9,638 bases of DNA from positions 5,811 to 15,448 of the forward strand of contig JACDEY010000005.1 in assembly GCA_013816105.1 (NCBI GenBank), written 5' to 3'. Positions within the stretch are counted from its first letter, which is position 1; every line of letters starts with the position of its first letter. Source of the stretch: Actinomycetota bacterium (lineage in GTDB: Bacteria; Actinomycetota; UBA4738). Position numbers and translations under genes: made by a program. Below are positions 6,516 through 9,638 of the stretch, one piece after another. The notes beneath the pieces are model-generated. The model ran no database searches and was not told where the DNA came from. It was given only the letters and a program-made list of their open reading frames with translations.

Positions 6516-7391
6516 TCAACTCCCCCCGGGGGCGGAGGCGAGGATCACCTCTGGCACAGCCTTGGCGCCGTCGTCTCGGTAGATCCCGATCAGGCTCCCA
6601 TCCGGTCCCAGGACCCGGTAAGGGCCGCCGAAGCCGGCGGGCCCGAGGATCGCTCCCGATCGAGCGGCGCGAGCCTCCTCAGTCTGAAGCGCCACGCCCG
6701 GCAGGTGCTCGGCGGCCCGCTCGACGGGAAGGAGCTGTCCGGGGTCTTCCGGGGGGCGGGCACGGTCCACCTCGAACGGACCGATGGCTGTTCGGCGCAG
6801 CGCCGTCACGTGTGCCCCGCAACCGAGCCGCGCCCCCACGTCCGCGACGAGGGTCCGCACGTAGGTGCCGGAGGAACACTCGACCGCGACGTCGAAGCTC
6901 GGCGCGTGGAAGAGCAGCAGATCGAACGCGAAGACACGTACCGGCCGGGGCGGCGACGCCACCGGTTCTCCCCGCCTGGCCGCGTCGTACGAACGCCTTC
7001 CTCCAACCTTGACCGCCGAGTACGCCGGAGGCACCTGGAGGATGTCCCCGGTGAATTCCGCCAATGCGGCGCGAAGCTCCCGCTCGGATACGTTCACGTC
7101 GCGCTCCCGAGTCGCGCGGCCCTCCGCGTCGAGCGTTTCCGTCTCGATCCCGAGCAGGCCGGTTGCGAGATAGCTCTTGGGTAGATCGGCGAGGAACCGG
7201 AGGAGACGGGTGGTCCGCCCGACCCCGACGAGCAGGAGCCCCGTGGCCATGGGATCGAGCGTCCCGGCGTGGCCGACCTTGCGCGTTGAGAGGGCCCGGC
7301 GGACCCGGTCTACCGCGTCGTGCGAGGTGATGCCGGCCGGCTTGTCGACCAGCAGGAGCCCGCTCGGCGGGGTGCCTTCGCCGGGGCTCAT
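6516..7391 (-). CDS. truB: tRNA pseudouridine(55) synthase
   Basis: TruB makes the universal pseudouridine at position 55 in the T-loop of tRNA and also acts as a tRNA folding chaperone. From the ATG at 7391 the protein has 291 residues, normal for actinobacterial TruB. It begins GLLLVDKPAGITSHD at 11-25, followed by HAGTLDP, where D46 is the catalytic aspartate. Then come KSY at 71-73, PPAYSAVKVGGRRSY, and the SSGTYVRTLVADVG segment that closes the catalytic core. A C-terminal PUA-like region (roughly 220-285) recognises the tRNA arm. The frame is open 68 codons further upstream, but that stretch overlaps nrnA and is low-complexity Arg/Gly. The ATG two bases after the nrnA TAA (TAAGGATG) is the natural start and suggests translational coupling. 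Confidence 0.95.
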   Translation of the reverse strand: MSPGEGTPPSGLLLVDKPAGITSHDAVDRVRRALSTRKVGHAGTLDPMATGLLLVGVGRTTRLLRFLADLPKSYLATGLLGIETETLDAEGRATRERDVNVSERELRAALAEFTGDILQVPPAYSAVKVGGRRSYDAARRGEPVASPPRPVRVFAFDLLLFHAPSFDVAVECSSGTYVRTLVADVGARLGCGAHVTALRRTAIGPFEVDRARPPEDPGQLLPVERAAEHLPGVALQTEEARAARSGAILGPAGFGGPYRVLGPDGSLIGIYRDDGAKAVPEVILASAPGGS

Positions 7392-7393
7392 CC

Positions 7394-8425
7394 TTATCGC
7401 GGCGTGGCCGCGACGCTCTCGAGTCCGGCGACTATCCGCCGAACCGCGTCCTCCAGTCCTCCCGTCGCGGTGAAGCCGGCCGCGAGGCGATGCCCACCCC
7501 CACCGAACGCCTGCGCCACCGCCCCGACGTCGGTTCGTCCCTTCGAGCGAAGGCTGACCTTGAACCGGCCGTCCGTCTGTTGCCGGAGAAGACATGCGAC
7601 GTCCGCCTCTCGGGCACGGCGAACCACCTCGATGAGATCATCGGTGCCTCCCGTGCCAACCGCCGCTGCCTTCAGGTCCGACTGCGTGACGTAGGTCCAG
7701 ATCAGGTCGGCCTCCGGCACGTGAACGATCCGCGCGAGGGCCATCCCGAGCAGGCGGAGGGCCCCAAGCGGGGAATCCTCGAACAGCAGTTGGGCCATCC
7801 GCGTGTGATCGAAGGGGTGGGTGCGCAGGCTCGCCGCCACCCGGAGGGTCGCCGGTGTGGTCGCCTCGTACTGGAACCGCCCCGTGTCGGTGATCACGCC
7901 GGCATACAGGCAAGCCGCTGCGCGATCCGAGAGATCTCCGCCCAGGCGCTCGATGAGCCGAAAGACGATCTCCGCGGTGGAGGAGGCGAGCGGGTCCAAC
8001 ACGAGGATGGAGCCGAAGCCCGCGTTCGTGCGGTGATGATCGATCACGATCAGCTCCTTGGCCCGATCGGCGTTGGGGGTCAGCGCTCCGAGGCGGTCGG
8101 GGGAGGCCGTATCGAGCGTGACCATCACCTCCGGGGACTTCGGAAAGCTCGCTGGATCGACGAGAAACGCGTCGCCGTCGAGGAGCGCGAGCCATGAGGG
8201 ACGGTGCATTGGCTGGTTGCCCCACGAGCACACGACGTCCTTCCCGAGGGAGGCCAGGTGGTGACCGAGCCCCAGCATGGATCCGGCCGCATCCGGATCC
8301 GGGTTGATGTGGCACGCAAGCACCGGGCTCCGCGCCTCGAGAAGCGCGGTGGCGGCCCGGTCGAGCTGCTCCTCGAGCGAGGGTTGAGGAGCGACCGGCT
8401 CCGCGGGGATCGGCCCGTCAGTCAC
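7394..8425 (-). CDS. nrnA: DHH-family bifunctional oligoribonuclease / pAp phosphatase (NrnA-like)
   Basis: Proteins of this DHH/DHHA1 family degrade very short RNA (nanoRNA) and dephosphorylate 3'-phosphoadenosine 5'-phosphate with manganese. In organisms without Orn they finish RNA decay begun by enzymes such as PNPase. The 343 residues carry the expected motifs: HINPDPDAAGS at 39-49, DTASPDR at 105-111, the name-giving IDHHRTN at 128-134 and GVITDTGRF at 176-184. The DHHA1 substrate motif FGGGGHRLAAG is at 307-317. The first motif has proline where many members have glycine (PDGD), which should not disturb the metal-binding aspartates. The start is GTG at 8425, overlapping the rbfA TGA as GTGA. 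Its place between rbfA and truB matches the conserved Gram-positive order. Whether it prefers nanoRNA, pAp or cyclic dinucleotide products cannot be read from sequence. Confidence 0.92.
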   Translation of the reverse strand: MTDGPIPAEPVAPQPSLEEQLDRAATALLEARSPVLACHINPDPDAAGSMLGLGHHLASLGKDVVCSWGNQPMHRPSWLALLDGDAFLVDPASFPKSPEVMVTLDTASPDRLGALTPNADRAKELIVIDHHRTNAGFGSILVLDPLASSTAEIVFRLIERLGGDLSDRAAACLYAGVITDTGRFQYEATTPATLRVAASLRTHPFDHTRMAQLLFEDSPLGALRLLGMALARIVHVPEADLIWTYVTQSDLKAAAVGTGGTDDLIEVVRRAREADVACLLRQQTDGRFKVSLRSKGRTDVGAVAQAFGGGGHRLAAGFTATGGLEDAVRRIVAGLESVAATPR

Positions 8426-8778
8426 GACCCCGTGCCCTCCGACTCGATCTGGCGGAGGAGCTCGGTGACTCGCTGCACGTGATCGAGCGCCACGTCCTCC
8501 CGGAACTCGAGCTCCGGGGTGAACTTGAGCCGAACCTGCTGGCCCAACGTCGCCCGCAGATGGGCCCGGGCCGACCGGAGTCCCGCCTGCGTTCGCAGCT
8601 TGGCCTTCTCGTCGCCCAGCGCCGTGTAGAAGACGACCGCCCGGCGCAAGTCCGGTGGCACCTCCACGCGGAGGATCGTCACGAACCCGACCCGAGGGTC
8701 CTTCAGCCGCGGGATCTCTTCGGCCAGGATCTCGCGGAACTCCTCTGCCACCCGATCGGGGCGGACCGCTTCGGCCAT
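8422..8778 (-). CDS. rbfA: Ribosome-binding factor A (30S maturation, cold adaptation)
   Basis: RbfA binds immature 30S subunits near the 3' end and helix 1 of 16S rRNA and is needed for efficient 16S processing, especially at low temperature. The 118-residue protein is a single type-II KH-like domain, of typical length. It shows the N-terminal helix RPDRVAEEFREILAEEI (6-22), the strand DPRVGFVTILRVEV (27-40), AVVFYTALGDE and the closing strand LKFTPELEF (84-92). The ATG at 8778 is preferred over an upstream in-frame start at 8844 because AAGGGAG lies 7 nt ahead of it, because it gives the family N-terminus, and because the longer version would overlap the upstream gene. It follows DUF503 after 31 nt and overlaps nrnA by 4 nt. 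Confidence 0.94.
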   Translation of the reverse strand: MAEAVRPDRVAEEFREILAEEIPRLKDPRVGFVTILRVEVPPDLRRAVVFYTALGDEKAKLRTQAGLRSARAHLRATLGQQVRLKFTPELEFREDVALDHVQRVTELLRQIESEGTGS

Positions 8779-8809
8779 GGCGTAGCTCCCTTCGACGGTG
8801 TTCCGATTC

Positions 8810-9103
8810 CTAGTCGTCCGGCGCGTGGAACGAGGTTCGCGCACCGATCACCTCGACGCGACCGAATCGCTCGACGTGGCGTTCGACCTCGTGCACCACT
8901 CGCTTCAGGTGATGCCCCTCGCCGGCGACCGAGGAAATCGCGAGAGTCGCCCGCTGCCACAGGTCGTGGTGATCGACCTCGGCCACCGAAACGTTGAACT
9001 TTCCCCGAAGCGAGGCCGTCAGCGTCTTGACGACATGACGCTTCTCCTTGAGGGAGTGGACGTCGGGGATGCGAAGATCGAAGAGACACACGGCCGCAAG
9101 CAT
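8810..9103 (-). CDS. DUF503 family protein (YlxP-like)
   Basis: This is a 97-residue member of DUF503, the small alpha/beta family known as YlxP in Bacillus, almost always encoded between infB and rbfA. It shows the signature HSLKEKRHVVKTL at 16-28 and KFNVSVAEVDHHDLWQRATL at 35-54. It has no signal peptide or membrane segment. Its function is not established here; the constant association with translation factors suggests a role in ribosome assembly or initiation, which is inference. The ATG at 9103 is chosen over an in-frame codon at 9148 because it matches the usual N-terminus (MLAAVCLFDLRIP) and has a GGAG 5 nt ahead. The longer version would also overlap the end of infB. The stop is TAG at 8812-8810, 31 nt before rbfA. 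Confidence 0.92.
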   Translation of the reverse strand: MLAAVCLFDLRIPDVHSLKEKRHVVKTLTASLRGKFNVSVAEVDHHDLWQRATLAISSVAGEGHHLKRVVHEVERHVERFGRVEVIGARTSFHAPDD

Positions 9104-9122
9104 GGACTCTCCAATCGTCACC

Positions 9123-9638
9123 CTACGAGAGGGTTCGGGCGACCTCACGCACCTCGTAGGCCTCGATCACGTCGCCCTCGTGGACGTCCTGAAAGTTCTC
9201 CAGGCCGATGCCGCACTCGAACCCCTCGCTCACCTCGCGGACGTCGTCCTTGAAACGCCGGAGCGAGGCAACGCGGCCCGTGTACACGATGGTCCCGTCT
9301 CGCACCAGCCGCGCGAGGGATCCGCGGGTGATGGATCCCTGGGTGATCATGCAGCCCGCGACCAGGCCGATCCGGGGGGCACGGAACAGGGCCCGGACCT
9401 CGGCCCGGCCGAGCTCGACCTCCAGCTGGTCCGGCGAGAGCAACCCGCCGAGGGCCTGACGGATGTCGTCGAGCATCTGATAGATGACCCGGTACATCCG
9501 CAGGTCCACACCCTCGCGCTCGGCGAGATCGCGGGCGTTCGGGTCTGGCCGAACGTTGAATCCCATGACCACCGCTCGCGAAGCCAGCGCCAGCGATACG
9601 TCGTTCTCGGTGATCCCACCCACCCCTCGGTGCACGAC
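9123..9638 (-). CDS. infB: Translation initiation factor IF-2, C-terminal 171 residues (partial)
   Basis: This is the 3' end of infB, open at the right window edge. IF2 is the GTPase that places fMet-tRNA on the 30S subunit and promotes subunit joining. The visible part begins VVHRGVGGITENDVSLALAS, the end of the C1 (IF2 domain 3) region, with GFNVRP shortly after. A linker helix (MYRVIYQMLDDI) and the C2 beta-barrel that binds fMet-tRNA follow, with GCMITQGSITRG, then VYTGRVASLRRFKDDVREV, FECGIGLENF and the terminal GDVIEAYEV. These blocks are near-invariant in bacterial IF2. The GTPase domain is outside the window. The gene ends TAG at 9125-9123, 19 nt before the DUF503 start, so the downstream genes are probably read from the same transcript. 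Confidence 0.97.
   Translation of the reverse strand, partial: VVHRGVGGITENDVSLALASRAVVMGFNVRPDPNARDLAEREGVDLRMYRVIYQMLDDIRQALGGLLSPDQLEVELGRAEVRALFRAPRIGLVAGCMITQGSITRGSLARLVRDGTIVYTGRVASLRRFKDDVREVSEGFECGIGLENFQDVHEGDVIEAYEVREVARTLS

Noticed and set aside
5204..7012. Plus-strand open frame of 602 codons opposite capA, ribF and truB
   Set aside because: It spans three real genes on the other strand, has low-complexity composition and no credible start. It is a shadow frame.
7392..7595. 68-residue N-terminal extension of TruB
   Set aside because: It overlaps the nrnA coding end entirely and is low-complexity. The ATG at 7391 fits the family.
1..9638. CRISPR arrays, tRNA/rRNA genes, insertion sequences, attachment sites
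   Set aside because: I saw no regularly spaced repeats, no tRNA-like cloverleaf, no transposase-like protein and no flanking duplications.

Overview
The window is very GC-rich and every gene I can support lies on the minus strand. It therefore reads right to left as one translation, RNA-processing and cofactor cluster: infB (3' end) > DUF503/ylxP > rbfA > nrnA-like > truB > ribF > capA-like (frameshifted) > rpsO > pnp > M16 peptidase > dapB (5' end). This gene order is the familiar one of Gram-positive bacteria. In particular the run rpsO-pnp-M16 peptidase-dapB is typical of Actinomycetota. High GC, frequent GTG and TTG starts and the protein sequences fit an actinobacterium, probably from an uncultured lineage outside the well-studied orders. 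This placement is inference, and another GC-rich Gram-positive-like phylum such as Chloroflexota cannot be excluded from sequence reading alone.

Right part (9638 to about 5519): the C-terminal third of IF2, a DUF503 protein, the 30S maturation factor RbfA, a DHH-family NrnA-like phosphoesterase, tRNA pseudouridine-55 synthase and bifunctional riboflavin kinase/FAD synthetase. Genes are packed tightly: rbfA and nrnA overlap as GTGA, and nrnA and truB are 2 nt apart. Only truB-ribF has a small gap (52 nt), which carries a GC-rich hairpin.

Middle part (5517 to 4382): a gene for a membrane-anchored CapA-type (PGA_cap) metallophosphatase-like protein sits 1 nt after ribF. The protein reads continuously only if one extra base is removed near 4992 and another near 4442. 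With both removed, a complete 377-residue protein with family motifs and a natural stop appears. It is either a recently broken gene or two sequencing/assembly insertions. A CapA gene is not part of the usual ribF-rpsO junction.

Left part (4336 to 1): rpsO, then a 255-nt leader with several candidate hairpins, then pnp (TTG start, strong Shine-Dalgarno, arginine-rich disordered tail), then the M16 zinc peptidase and dapB. Each of the last two joins overlaps its predecessor by the 4-nt GTGA arrangement.

Together the genes serve initiation (IF2), 30S maturation (RbfA, S15), tRNA modification (TruB), RNA end-turnover (NrnA clears short oligonucleotides and PNPase degrades RNA), flavin cofactor supply (RibF), protein quality control or processing (M16) and lysine/diaminopimelate synthesis (DapB). 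I see no convincing new multi-gene system. The parts most worth a second look are the CapA gene with its two frameshifts, the structured pnp leader and the PNPase tail.
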